Origin: Anaerolineales bacterium
GTDB lineage: Bacteria; Chloroflexota; Anaerolineae; 4572-78; J111
Assembly (NCBI GenBank): GCA_015075185.1
Contig: JABTUW010000003.1
Location: forward strand, 930,001 to 994,000
DNA length: 64,000 nt
Direction: 5' to 3'
Of this stretch, positions 52,045-60,646 are shown in pieces. A program made the position numbers and the translations under genes. Under the pieces are notes generated by a model that was not told where the DNA came from, ran no database searches, and saw nothing but the letters and a program-made list of their open reading frames with translations. Within the stretch, counting starts at the first letter, position 1; each line of letters starts with the position of its first letter.

Positions 52045-52204
52045 TATTCCTCCCTGGTCTTCGATTGATTTTATCTGAGGGGGTTGGCTACGAATGCCGG
52101 TGCTCTACTTCCTGAAACTACCTCTTTTTGGCTTATATCTGGATACCCCTATTGCTCGGTGTCTTAACCAATACCGCTAAAGCCGTACTTTAAGGGGATA
52201 GGGA

Positions 52205-52849
52205 TCACTTTTGACCATAAGTGTTGGTATAAAGATCGGACACCTCAGCTATTTGTTCTAGCGTCAGCATGATCGGCTTGCCGCGCAGCAAGGCCAGGTG
52301 GGTAATGTGAGCAATTTCCTCCACCTCGACGGCCATCTTGGTGGCCTGCCGCGCCGAACGGCCAATGGTAAAGACGCCGTGATTCTGCATGACAATCGCC
52401 AGGGAGTGTCCAATTTTTTTGACAATTTCTTCGCCAATCGCTTCGCCGCCGATCGGGACATAACCGCCCAGGGGAATCTCACCCCCCAGCATAGCCGTGG
52501 TGGTCAAGCAGGCGGGGATTGACTCGCCCAGGGCGGCGAAACTGGTCGCGTAGGGCGAGTGGGTATGGGCCACGCCGAACACGTCGAGCCGGTGGCGGTA
52601 GATGTAGAGATGGGTAGCCGTGTCAACCGAGGGTTTCAAATGTCCTTCGACCACATCCCCTTCCAGGTTCACGATGACCATATCGGCCGGAGTCAAATCC
52701 TCGTAACTGTAGCCGCTGGGTTTAATGACCACCAGGCCGGTCTCCGGGTCACGGGCGCTGACATTGCCGCTGGTCATTTTGACCAGGCCGTTTTTGGGTA
52801 ATTCCAGGTTACACTTCCAGACTTCTTGACGCAGTGCTTCTAGCGCCAT
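52205..52849 (-). CDS. Class II aldolase/AraD-family protein, L-ribulose-5-phosphate 4-epimerase-like
   Basis: A 214-residue zinc enzyme. The phosphate site is TSGNVSARDPETGLVVIKPSG, the acidic residue is in KPSVDTATH, zinc ligands are HTHS near residue 95 and QNHGVF near residue 160, and the C-terminus NTYGQK matches the AraD tail. AraD epimerases have a THAD motif whose Asp is a catalytic acid/base; here the segment is TTTAML, so that Asp is absent. It may be an epimerase with altered chemistry or an aldolase. It probably acts on the product of the UlaE-like epimerase. GGAGG before ATG 52849 fixes the start. Confidence 0.8.
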   Translation of the reverse strand: MALEALRQEVWKCNLELPKNGLVKMTSGNVSARDPETGLVVIKPSGYSYEDLTPADMVIVNLEGDVVEGHLKPSVDTATHLYIYRHRLDVFGVAHTHSPYATSFAALGESIPACLTTTAMLGGEIPLGGYVPIGGEAIGEEIVKKIGHSLAIVMQNHGVFTIGRSARQATKMAVEVEEIAHITHLALLRGKPIMLTLEQIAEVSDLYTNTYGQK

Positions 52850-52864
52850 ATGTACCTCCAAAAA

Positions 52865-52935
52865 TTAACCACAGATTTCACGAATTACACAGATCATAAT
52901 CAAGTTTTTGTGAAATCTGTGTAATCTGTGGTTAA
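52865..52935. repeat. imperfect palindromic intergenic repeat
   Basis: TTAACCACAGATT ... ATTACACAGAT on the 5' side pairs with ATCTGTGTAATCTGTGGTTAA on the 3' side, with a few unpaired bases in the 5' arm and a central T-rich loop. It lies between the second lactonase gene and the AraD-like gene, inside the transcription unit. It looks like a dispersed palindromic element, similar in layout to 3871-3931. Confidence 0.65.
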
Positions 52936-52960
52936 AAATAATTAAGCCGCATAACTTATA

Positions 52961-53875
52961 TTAAATTAAAGGGACTTCGACGACGCGGAAGGGCGGTTTG
53001 GCCTCAGGGCCGGCATGGGCCGGGTCCCAGAAGTGGCGGCCCTGGTTTTCTACAACCCAGGCACTGCCCTGGTAGAACGCAAAGGTGCTGACGTCGTCCA
53101 GCCCCTCCGAGATGACCGTCACTTCGGCGCTGTCGCCGCTTACGTTTATCACCGCCATTCCCCCGGCGGCGCCCTCAGCCGTGGCCAGGGTGTCGGGGTT
53201 AATCACTTTCAAACCATCAGGCCGGCGTAGGGGCAGCGACGTTTTGATCAGGGTCACAGCGCCGGCCCGCCCATCTGCTGCAATGGCAATTCGGAACAGC
53301 TTGCCGAGAAGCTGGTTGACCATGTAGATGACGCCCCTGTTCTTATCGAAATCAATCCCATTGAGGCTCCACTGCTCAACACCCAGTTGCGGATCGTTGA
53401 TCCACTCCTCCAGGGCCGAACCGCCGGCCGGCAAGCGCAAGATGCGGGGCGTCCACGAATCAGTCACGTAGAGATTGCCCTCTGTATCAATCGTCAGGTC
53501 ATTCGGAAAACCACCGCCGGGGAAATCGTAGCTGCCTCTGGCCTCGCCGGTGTGCAGGTCAAAAGCCTTCACCCCGACCGGGGCAGTGCCCGCCAGCTTG
53601 CCGTTGCCGGCGTCAGCCGAGCAGGCCCACAGCAGCCCACGCTGCTCGTCAGCATATAGACCCAGCACCGAGACCAGGCCATTTGCGCCCGGCTCGATAA
53701 ACGGCTCAGCCTGGGCCGCGCCGGGCCGCGCCCGCACAATGCTGCCTTCCTCCATGCTGCCGACGAAGAAGGTGCCGTCAGAGGTAACGGTAATTCCTTC
53801 CGGGAAAAATCGTTCGCCGGGCAGAGTAATCACCCGGGTATTTGTCTTGACATTTAAATCTGCACTGTTAATCAT
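52961..53875 (-). CDS. Cytosolic SMP-30/gluconolactonase-like protein
   Basis: A 304-residue beta propeller without signal peptide. It aligns along its whole length with the propeller of the LysM protein at 50818-52044, including GANGLVSVLGLYAD, ADAGNGKLAG and LGVEQWSLNGI. SMP-30 enzymes hydrolyse sugar lactones using a bound divalent metal; candidate metal ligands are the Glu of FFPEGITV, the Asn of PNDLTID and the Asp in the RRPDGLKV block. The gene starts just after the UlaE-like gene (16 bases). A lactone intermediate in the pathway would explain both copies. Confidence 0.75.
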   Translation of the reverse strand: MINSADLNVKTNTRVITLPGERFFPEGITVTSDGTFFVGSMEEGSIVRARPGAAQAEPFIEPGANGLVSVLGLYADEQRGLLWACSADAGNGKLAGTAPVGVKAFDLHTGEARGSYDFPGGGFPNDLTIDTEGNLYVTDSWTPRILRLPAGGSALEEWINDPQLGVEQWSLNGIDFDKNRGVIYMVNQLLGKLFRIAIAADGRAGAVTLIKTSLPLRRPDGLKVINPDTLATAEGAAGGMAVINVSGDSAEVTVISEGLDDVSTFAFYQGSAWVVENQGRHFWDPAHAGPEAKPPFRVVEVPLI

Positions 53876-53891
53876 ATCTCACCTGATTGAG

Positions 53892-54767
53892 TTAATTTAA
53901 GAGCGCCTCGCCCTCTCGGAGCCAGGTTTGGGCAATTAGATGTTCGATGAACTGGCGAGCTGTTACGGCTGTATGATGCATGTCGCCGCTGTTATCCATA
54001 TGGCCCCACAGCTCGACCGCCAGCGGCCCCCAGAAGTTGAGCCGGGCCAGAGTCTTAAAGGTTTCAACAAAGGGCACGATGCCCTCGCCAAAGGGAATAC
54101 CGCGGATGACTTTCGGCTGGGCGTCCTTCACGTGGAGAGCCAGCAGGTGGCCTTTGGCCAGGGCCAACTCGTCGGGGGGGTAGTAACCGGCTGCGGCCAG
54201 GTTGCCCATATCGGGATAGAGATGAAACCAGGGCGAGTCAAAAGTCTGCACGATGCGCATCCCCTGACGCACCGAGGCCACAAACGGCGTATCCAGGTTT
54301 TCCAGGCCCAACATCACCCCGGCCTGGCCGGCCCAGCGCACGCCCTGCTCAATCCCATCCATAAAACAGGCTTCGGTCTGGGCATCGCTGGTCTCATAAA
54401 AGACATCGTAACCCATTACCTGGACCATTCGTAACCCAATATCCCCGGCAAAAGCGATGGCTTTACGGAAGATCGTTAGCCCCTGCGCCCGAATTTCCGA
54501 CGAATGGCTGCCAAGAGGGTATTTACGGTGGCCGCTCAGACACATGCTCATGATGGGCACGCCGGTATTGGCCATCGCCTGGCGCAGCACGGCTCGCTCG
54601 CGGGCCGGCCAATCCAGGCGGGACAGCCGGCCCTCGCTCTCGTCAATTGAAATCTCGACGAAACTGTAGCCGGCCTGGGCGGCTGCCTCTAGACGTTTTT
54701 CCCACGGCCAGTCCGCCGGCAGCGCTTTTTCGTAGAGACCGATTGGGACTGAAATTGTGGCATCCAT
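53892..54767 (-). CDS. L-ribulose/L-xylulose-5-phosphate 3-epimerase (UlaE/SgbU-like)
   Basis: A 291-residue TIM-barrel sugar-phosphate epimerase. Motifs match UlaE: IGLYEKALPADWPWEKRL near the start, MCLSGHRKYPLGS near residue 75, VQVMGYDVFYE, GLENLDTPF, a metal-binding YPDMGN, HVKDAQP and a late AVELWG. UlaE interconverts L-xylulose 5-phosphate and L-ribulose 5-phosphate. This fits the LyxK-like kinase and the AraD-like gene as a three-step route from L-xylulose to D-xylulose 5-phosphate. It is tightly packed with the lactonase downstream and the SDR upstream. Confidence 0.88.
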   Translation of the reverse strand: MDATISVPIGLYEKALPADWPWEKRLEAAAQAGYSFVEISIDESEGRLSRLDWPARERAVLRQAMANTGVPIMSMCLSGHRKYPLGSHSSEIRAQGLTIFRKAIAFAGDIGLRMVQVMGYDVFYETSDAQTEACFMDGIEQGVRWAGQAGVMLGLENLDTPFVASVRQGMRIVQTFDSPWFHLYPDMGNLAAAGYYPPDELALAKGHLLALHVKDAQPKVIRGIPFGEGIVPFVETFKTLARLNFWGPLAVELWGHMDNSGDMHHTAVTARQFIEHLIAQTWLREGEALLN

Positions 54768-54801
54768 ACGCCAACAGCTCCTTTAGCTGCCAGACAGGTG
54801 G

Positions 54802-55527
54802 TTATCTCGATAGCGGTACAACAACCTGATCAATGCCCCAGACCGTCACTTCTTCCACGACGACGTGTTCCGGCAGTTTGCAGACATCAAAGACGACCTG
54901 GCCTATGTCATCGGGCCGCAGCTTTAACTCGACCGGATCAAGGCCGGAACCTTTCTGAAAACCGGTGCTCGACGCGGCCGGGATGAGGCAAATGACCCGG
55001 ACGTTGTGCGGCTGTAATTCGGTGTACAGTCCCTTGGTAAAGCCGAGCACGCCCCACTTAGCCGCCGCGTAAACCGACCATTCCGGCCAGGCTTCCTTGG
55101 CGCAAACCGAGGCGACGTTAAGAATCGTGCCGCTCTTCTGGGCTTTCATCATCTCGGCAAAAGCCCGGCAGCCGTAGATGGTGCTGTTCAGATTCAAGGC
55201 GATGGTGTAATCAATTTTCTCGATCGGCAGCTTGGCCGTTTCCATAATCGCCACCCCGCCGCCGGCAAAATTCAGCAGGAAGTCCAGCCGGTCGTACCGG
55301 CCGCGAATGAACTGGTAGGCTCGGTCCCACTCGGCCGGCTTGGTCACATCTAACTGCAAGTAAGCGTGGCAGCCGATTTCGGCCTGAACCTGCTTCAGCC
55401 TCTCTTCGCTTTCATGCGAGGCGATGATAACCTTGGCCCCATCCTGGGTAAACAACCTGGCGGTTGCTTTGCCGAAACCACTGGTGCCCCCGGTAATCAG
55501 GGCAATTTTACCTTCTAAACTAGCCAT
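54802..55527 (-). CDS. Short-chain dehydrogenase/reductase
   Basis: A 241-residue classical SDR. The cofactor motif is TGGTSGFGKATA at residues 12-23, the structural motif NFAGGG replaces NNAG near residue 88, the catalytic Ser lies in ASVCA and Tyr/Lys in YAAAKWG near residue 152. It oxidises an alcohol or reduces a ketone with NAD(P). In this locus a polyol or sugar alcohol (for example one yielding L-xylulose) is a reasonable substrate, but that is inferred only from neighbours. Confidence 0.85.
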   Translation of the reverse strand: MASLEGKIALITGGTSGFGKATARLFTQDGAKVIIASHESEERLKQVQAEIGCHAYLQLDVTKPAEWDRAYQFIRGRYDRLDFLLNFAGGGVAIMETAKLPIEKIDYTIALNLNSTIYGCRAFAEMMKAQKSGTILNVASVCAKEAWPEWSVYAAAKWGVLGFTKGLYTELQPHNVRVICLIPAASSTGFQKGSGLDPVELKLRPDDIGQVVFDVCKLPEHVVVEEVTVWGIDQVVVPLSR

Positions 55528-55631
55528 GATGTAAAATCCTTTCTTTCCACATTGAATGAAATATGTTCGCCGGGGCTTATTCTCGGACTGGGCCGAGGGT
55601 CAACCCCGCATAATGTCCTCATGAATTCCCT

Positions 55632-56660
55632 TCACACTTTCACCGTTTCTCGCACCAGCAGATGGTTGAGGGTGACGGCGATGATAAGCACGCTGCCCAT
55701 GGCTAAGGTCTGCCAGTACGCGGGGATGATGGTCAGCATACCAACCGTCACACAGATGATGATAATGGCGCCAACGATGGTCTTCTCGACCGACCCTTCG
55801 CCGCCGGCAAACCTCGTCCCGCCCAGCAACACAGCGATGATGCAGGCCAGCTCCATGGTGTCGCCCGAGAGGGGATCGCCCAGGGACATGTAGCTGGCAC
55901 GCGCTATGCCGGCCATGGCGGCGCAAAAACCCACGATGATGTAGAGCAGCCATACCACCATGACCGCATTGATGCCCGATAGCGCCGCCGCCGTGGGATT
56001 GCCGCCAATCGCCGCGGTATATTTGCCGAGGAGCGTCTTTCGCTGGGCGATGATCAGGGCGGCAATCACAACCAACGCCACGAAGAACGCCATGGGCAAC
56101 CCGAACAGGACATCCTGGCGAGCATAATTGTTGATCCAGGCGGGCATGGGTCTCTCGGCGCTCCCCTTGATGGCCGACAGCCCACCCGGCACGATCAGCA
56201 GGGCAATGCCCTTATAGAGGCTCAGCGTGACCAGCGTCGCGATCACGGGCGTGATTGTTAGCTTCATGACCAGGAAGCCGTTGAGGGCGCCCATCGCAAT
56301 CCCCACGATCAGGGTGATGACCAGCGCGGGGAGGAAGGCAAACCCGTTCAGGATCATCAGGGCAAAGACTACGGCGCTCAGGCTCATGGCGCTGCCAACA
56401 GACAGGTCGATATATTGGGCGATCATCAGGAACGTGAATGCGCCGCTCACAGTTATAATGGGCACGGCGATACGCAACAGGTTGATGATGTTATCCGGAC
56501 TGAGGAAGTGCCCCCGCTCAAAGAAGGCCACCTCGTCCAGCCTGATCACGCTGAAGACGACCACAACCAATGCCAGCACAAAGTAGATGTAGAACCGTTT
56601 GATATTTGTTCGCACCACCGCCGACAGATCCTGCTGTAGGGCAAGTGACTTTTTCTCCAT
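55632..56660 (-). CDS. Sugar ABC transporter permease (RbsC type)
   Basis: A 342-residue permease with about nine membrane helices. The family block is GSAMSLSAVVFALMI and the later IGGNPTAAALSGINAVMVVWLLYIIVG, followed by GGTRFAGGEGSVEKTIVGA. I set the start at ATG 56660, preceded by GAGGAGC, rather than the ATG at 56696. It is one of two permeases in a CUT2-type importer and follows its partner after 47 bases. It should form a heterodimer with the 56708-57730 product. Confidence 0.9.
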   Translation of the reverse strand: MEKKSLALQQDLSAVVRTNIKRFYIYFVLALVVVVFSVIRLDEVAFFERGHFLSPDNIINLLRIAVPIITVSGAFTFLMIAQYIDLSVGSAMSLSAVVFALMILNGFAFLPALVITLIVGIAMGALNGFLVMKLTITPVIATLVTLSLYKGIALLIVPGGLSAIKGSAERPMPAWINNYARQDVLFGLPMAFFVALVVIAALIIAQRKTLLGKYTAAIGGNPTAAALSGINAVMVVWLLYIIVGFCAAMAGIARASYMSLGDPLSGDTMELACIIAVLLGGTRFAGGEGSVEKTIVGAIIIICVTVGMLTIIPAYWQTLAMGSVLIIAVTLNHLLVRETVKV

Positions 56661-56707
56661 GCCAATATGCTCCTCTGAATGAATAGTTTGGCCCATAAAG
56701 GTACCCC

Positions 56708-57730
56708 TCAGCCCTTCCTTCTTCTAAGGAAATAACTCTGCGCCAGAATGGCGATGAAGACGGCGATCGCCTTAAGGGTGAACTGCCAGTCCGGCGACAG
56801 CAGCAGCCCGGTCGCAGCCGAGGTTACGACGGACAGGATGAGAGCGCCGGCGAACATCCCCAGCACCGATCCAAACCCGCCCGCGATGCTGACGCCTCCC
56901 AGGAGAGAGACGACCAGCGCGTCAAACTCGTAGCCCATCGCCCGGCTCGATACCCCGGCCTTGAACTCGGAGGCCAGGAGGATGCCGGTGATGCCGGCCA
57001 GCAGCGAGCTGAGGATGAAAAGCGCGGTCAGATGCCGGTCCACATTGATGCCCGACAGCCGGGCCGCTTCGGCATTTGCGCCGATGAGGTAAGTCCGCCT
57101 GCCCAAGACCGTCTTCCGTTCAAAGATGAAGGCGACGATGAGCAGGACGATCATCACCAGCACGGAGAGCTTGATGGCCGTGCCTGGAATGGCCATGTTC
57201 CCCACCAGGCCGAACACGTCGGGCAGGCTGGTATTCCGCTGCGCGCCCTGGGTGATGACCTGGGCAATCCCGCGCGCGACCATCATCGTGCCCAGCGTGA
57301 CGATGATAGAGGGCACTTTCAGCCGGACCACAAAGAAGGCATTCAACGCGCCGATGCTCATCGCGCCGAGCAGGGCCAGGGCAACCGCGACGCCGTAAGG
57401 CAGCCCCAGCCCGTTGGCCAGCACGTTCTCGGATACATTGGCTGCTTGGCAGAAATAGGCGGAAAGCACCCCGGTCAGGGCGATGACACCGCCCACCGAC
57501 AGGTCAAAGTTACCGGTGATCAGTAAAAACGTGACGCCGATGCCGAGAATAACGATGAACCAGTTGTTCGTAACCAGGTTCAGCATGTTCTGGGGCAGAT
57601 AGAAGTTCGGCACAAACACGGCGGCGATGCTGAACAGGATGAGGAGCACGCCGACCATCAACAGGGTAATGAACGACTCATTGCTCATCTTGCCGCCAAA
57701 TGACGGCAGCACTGCGTGTTTGGTTTCCAT
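56708..57730 (-). CDS. Sugar ABC transporter permease (RbsC type)
   Basis: A 340-residue permease with about nine helices and typical RbsC motifs: LLITGNFDLSVGGVIALTGVL near the start and IGANAEAARLSGINVDR with GGVSIAGGFGSVLGMFAGAL later. GGAGG lies just before the ATG. The ATPase gene ends 3 bases upstream of this start. It shares only family-level similarity with the next permease, so the transporter channel is probably heterodimeric. Confidence 0.9.
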   Translation of the reverse strand: METKHAVLPSFGGKMSNESFITLLMVGVLLILFSIAAVFVPNFYLPQNMLNLVTNNWFIVILGIGVTFLLITGNFDLSVGGVIALTGVLSAYFCQAANVSENVLANGLGLPYGVAVALALLGAMSIGALNAFFVVRLKVPSIIVTLGTMMVARGIAQVITQGAQRNTSLPDVFGLVGNMAIPGTAIKLSVLVMIVLLIVAFIFERKTVLGRRTYLIGANAEAARLSGINVDRHLTALFILSSLLAGITGILLASEFKAGVSSRAMGYEFDALVVSLLGGVSIAGGFGSVLGMFAGALILSVVTSAATGLLLSPDWQFTLKAIAVFIAILAQSYFLRRRKG

Positions 57731-57732
57731 GG

Positions 57733-59228
57733 CTACACCTCCTGCCCACCCGTGACGATGTGGATGATCTTTTCACTGTCAATGTCGTCGCCATTGCGCA
57801 TGGTGGCCTTCAAGCTCCCGTCGAACAGGAGGTAGATGGTATCGCAAATGTTCATGATCTCGGGTAATTCCGAAGAGAAGATCATGATGGATTTCCCTTC
57901 TTTGGCGAGCTGGCGAATGAGGCCGTAGATCTCGCTTTTCGCTCCCACGTCAATGCCGCGCGTCGGCTCATCGAGCATGAGCAGATCTGCGTCCGCGAAC
58001 AGGCACTTGGATAAGACTACCTTCTGCTGGTTGCCCCCGGAGAGCTTGGAGGCTTCCTTTTCGGTGCTGTTGGTGGCGATCTTCAGCTTATCAATGTATT
58101 CAACCGTGACGCTGCGTTCCACGGACGAATTGATGAACCCGTGCCGGGATATCTTGTCCATATTCATGACGGGCACATTGCCGCGGATGGTCAGAATGGT
58201 GAACAGACCCTGGGATCTTCTTTCCTCCGGTACCAGGGCGATGCCCGCCGCAATGGCCTTATCAGGAGCAGGCTGGAGCTTCTTGTCCTTAAAGCGAATC
58301 TCGCCTTCGTAAGGGTCGGCGCCATAGATGGCGCGGGCGAGTTCGGTCTTACCGGCCCCCACCAGGCCGTAGAAACCGGCAATCTCCCGGCGTGAACGTC
58401 GAACGAAATGTCGTTCAGCTTGTGGTTGGAGAGGTGGTGAACCTGAAGGAGAACGTCCCTGTCGGCGTCCTCCTTGGGCGTGTACTGCTCAAAGACCGTC
58501 TTGCCGATCATCATTTTAATCAGCTCGGCCCGGTCCTTGACCTCCGCCAGGGGCTTCGTGTCAATGTGCCGGCCGTCTCGCAGAACCGTCACATAATCTC
58601 CAATCTCAAAGATCTCGTCGAGCCGGTGGGAGATGTAGATGACGGTCACGTTTTGCTCGCGTAAACCCTGGATAATGGTGAACAACCGCTTGATTTCGGA
58701 CTCGGAGATCGCGGCGGTCGGTTCGTCCATGATAATGATGTCCGATTCGGTGGCGACCGCTTTGGCAATCTCTACAATCTGCTTCTTGGCCACGCTCAGA
58801 GTCGAGACCTGCTGCTGGGGGTGGATGGACGGCTCGATGCTGTTCATCACGCTGACCATCTTGTTGATCTTGTCCGTTTTTCTCAGGAACCCGAACGTTG
58901 TATCCTCCATGCCCAGTGTGAGGTTGTCTGCAACGGTGAGCTGGTCTACCACGTTGAGTTCCTGGAAGAGGGTGCTGATACCTTTTTGTCCGGCCTCGCG
59001 GGGGTTGTGGGGATTGTACTCTTCACCGTTCAGCAGGATTTTGCCGCTCGTTCGGGTGTACGCGCCGGTCAGGATCTTGATCAGGGTGGATTTCCCCGCA
59101 CCGTTTTCCCCGACCAGGCAGTGAACGGTGTTCCGCTTGATGTCGAAACTGACATTGTTGACCGCCCGCACGCCGGGGAAGTCCTTCACGAGATCCCTGA
59201 TTTCCAACACATTCTCGGTCAGTTCCAT
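57733..59228 (-). pseudogene. Sugar ABC transporter ATP-binding protein (RbsA type), interrupted by one frameshift
   Basis: The two halves of a duplicated ATPase are in different frames. From 59228 the first half has VGENGAGKSTLIKIL, the signature LSVAKKQIVEIAKA and MDEPTAAIS. After HAGR the frame is lost. The second half resumes as GLVGAGKTELARAIYG with LSGGNQQKVVLSK and LDEPTRGIDV to the stop at 57733. The break is at the C-run 58386-58388: one more base there (GGGGAG on the - strand) restores AGEIAGFYGLVGAGKT. Everything else is intact, so this is a homopolymer error or a very recent mutation. If real, the importer would be inactive. About 498 residues when repaired. Confidence 0.85.
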
Positions 59229-59311
59229 GCCTTAGCTCCTTGGTCCTGAGGAGGAGGGGGCCTCTGCCCCCTCCCTCACGATTCTACGTTTCGGGTAATG
59301 TTTCTACCCGT

Positions 59312-60439
59312 TTACTCGATGCTGGCCTGGATGTTGGTGCCGAATTGGCTATTGAGCCACTCCACGGCATCGGCCTCGGGCATGGTCCAGTAAGAGACGT
59401 TGTAGGCTTTGTAGAAGAACTCCTGCGCTGGCTGCGAGGTCGGAGCTACCTTGCCGGACGCAATGTCAAAGATCAGGTCAATCCGGCCCTGCGCCGTCTC
59501 TACCGGCGGCAGTCCCATCGACAGCTTCAGCGAGCTGTTCGGGTCGTACACGCTCTTCATCTCAACTTCGTCAAAATCAACACTGGCCACAATCTCCGTC
59601 AGCGGCTTGCCGTTGTCCATCTTGCCCCGGCCCGCCTGGGTCAGTGCGGCCATCGTCCCAACGGTCAGGTTGGAGGCTTCCGAGTAGATCAGGTTCACTT
59701 CAGGATGCTGCGTCACCAGGTCCAGAATGATCTGCTTGGCTGTGTCCGGTCCCTTGCTCGCATCCAGACAGCCCAGGTCCGTCGCTTCGGGATCAACCGA
59801 TAACACGCCCTTCACGAAGGGATCCGTCCGCCCCGACTTGACCTCGGTGTGGTTCGGCCAGCCCAACTGGGCCATCACAATCGGCTTGTCGGGATTAGCC
59901 GCCTTCCACTGCGTCGCCATCTCCACCCCCATCTCGTAGGAGATGCCCGCCTCGTCGCTCCGGGCGGTCGGGATGCCCGTGTCGGCCAGCGGGCTGAAGA
60001 ACGAGGTCATGATGATGCCCTTGTCCAAGGCTTCCAGCACGGCCGGCTTGGCCGCTTCAAAATCCCAGATGTGCAGCGTCGCCGCATCCATCCCCTGGGC
60101 AATCACCTGGTCCACGTTCTGCGTCATCACCGCCGAGTCCGACTTGCCGTCAAAGGCGAATACTTCCGCCCCGTACTTCTCTTGAGCGTACTTCTTCGCC
60201 TCCGTGAACTGCGCCTGGTGGAAGACATTGCTCAGGTCCGATACAAAAAACGCGATCTTCTTCGGCATCTTGGCCGCTGGCGCTTCGGCCACCGGCGCTT
60301 CCTGAGCCGGCTCAGCCGCCTCTTTCACGGCGACGGTCTCGACGGCCTTTTCGACAGCCGGTTGTGCCTGCCCGCAGGCAGTAATAAGCAGAAGTGAAAT
60401 AACAATTATGAGTGGCAACAGCCAAAATATTTTTTTCAT
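59312..60439 (-). CDS. Sugar ABC transporter substrate-binding lipoprotein
   Basis: A 375-residue type I periplasmic-binding protein. The lipobox is LITAC near residue 21, then a short Glu/Ala/Pro spacer and the mature domain from about residue 58 (KIAFFVSDLSNVFHQAQ). Rbs-type motifs include TQNVDQVIAQGMDAATL and a late DFDEVEMKSVYD. It captures the sugar outside the membrane for the two permeases. The ligand is unknown. ATG 60439 has correct spacing from GGAGG; the ATG two codons earlier touches it. A hairpin at 60487-60505 lies in its leader. Confidence 0.9.
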   Translation of the reverse strand: MKKIFWLLPLIIVISLLLITACGQAQPAVEKAVETVAVKEAAEPAQEAPVAEAPAAKMPKKIAFFVSDLSNVFHQAQFTEAKKYAQEKYGAEVFAFDGKSDSAVMTQNVDQVIAQGMDAATLHIWDFEAAKPAVLEALDKGIIMTSFFSPLADTGIPTARSDEAGISYEMGVEMATQWKAANPDKPIVMAQLGWPNHTEVKSGRTDPFVKGVLSVDPEATDLGCLDASKGPDTAKQIILDLVTQHPEVNLIYSEASNLTVGTMAALTQAGRGKMDNGKPLTEIVASVDFDEVEMKSVYDPNSSLKLSMGLPPVETAQGRIDLIFDIASGKVAPTSQPAQEFFYKAYNVSYWTMPEADAVEWLNSQFGTNIQASIE

Positions 60440-60486
60440 GTCCATCCTCCTTGACGGAAGGTTAAGTAAAATTCAATTCTCAGGGT

Positions 60487-60505
60487 GCCGGCTCAATCAG
60501 CCGGC
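60487..60505. promoter_or_regulatory. hairpin in the leader of the substrate-binding protein gene
   Basis: GCCGGCT and AGCCGGC form a perfect 7-bp stem with a CAATC loop, in the 207-base gap between the PanB-like gene and the binding-protein gene. No strong T-run follows on the - strand. It could stabilise the transporter mRNA or act as a weak terminator separating shell genes from transport genes. I see no clear promoter in the gap. Confidence 0.5.
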
Positions 60506-60646
60506 TAACTTACAAAATAACAATTTACCGTTTTGCTTCTTGCTAGTGAGTGTCGTTACCTCCTTGTCTACTTAAAAGTTGGGCTATGTGCTACTACTAC
60601 CCCTACCTCCTTTCTTGATTCAAGACCTGCGTATCCCGATGCGCCC

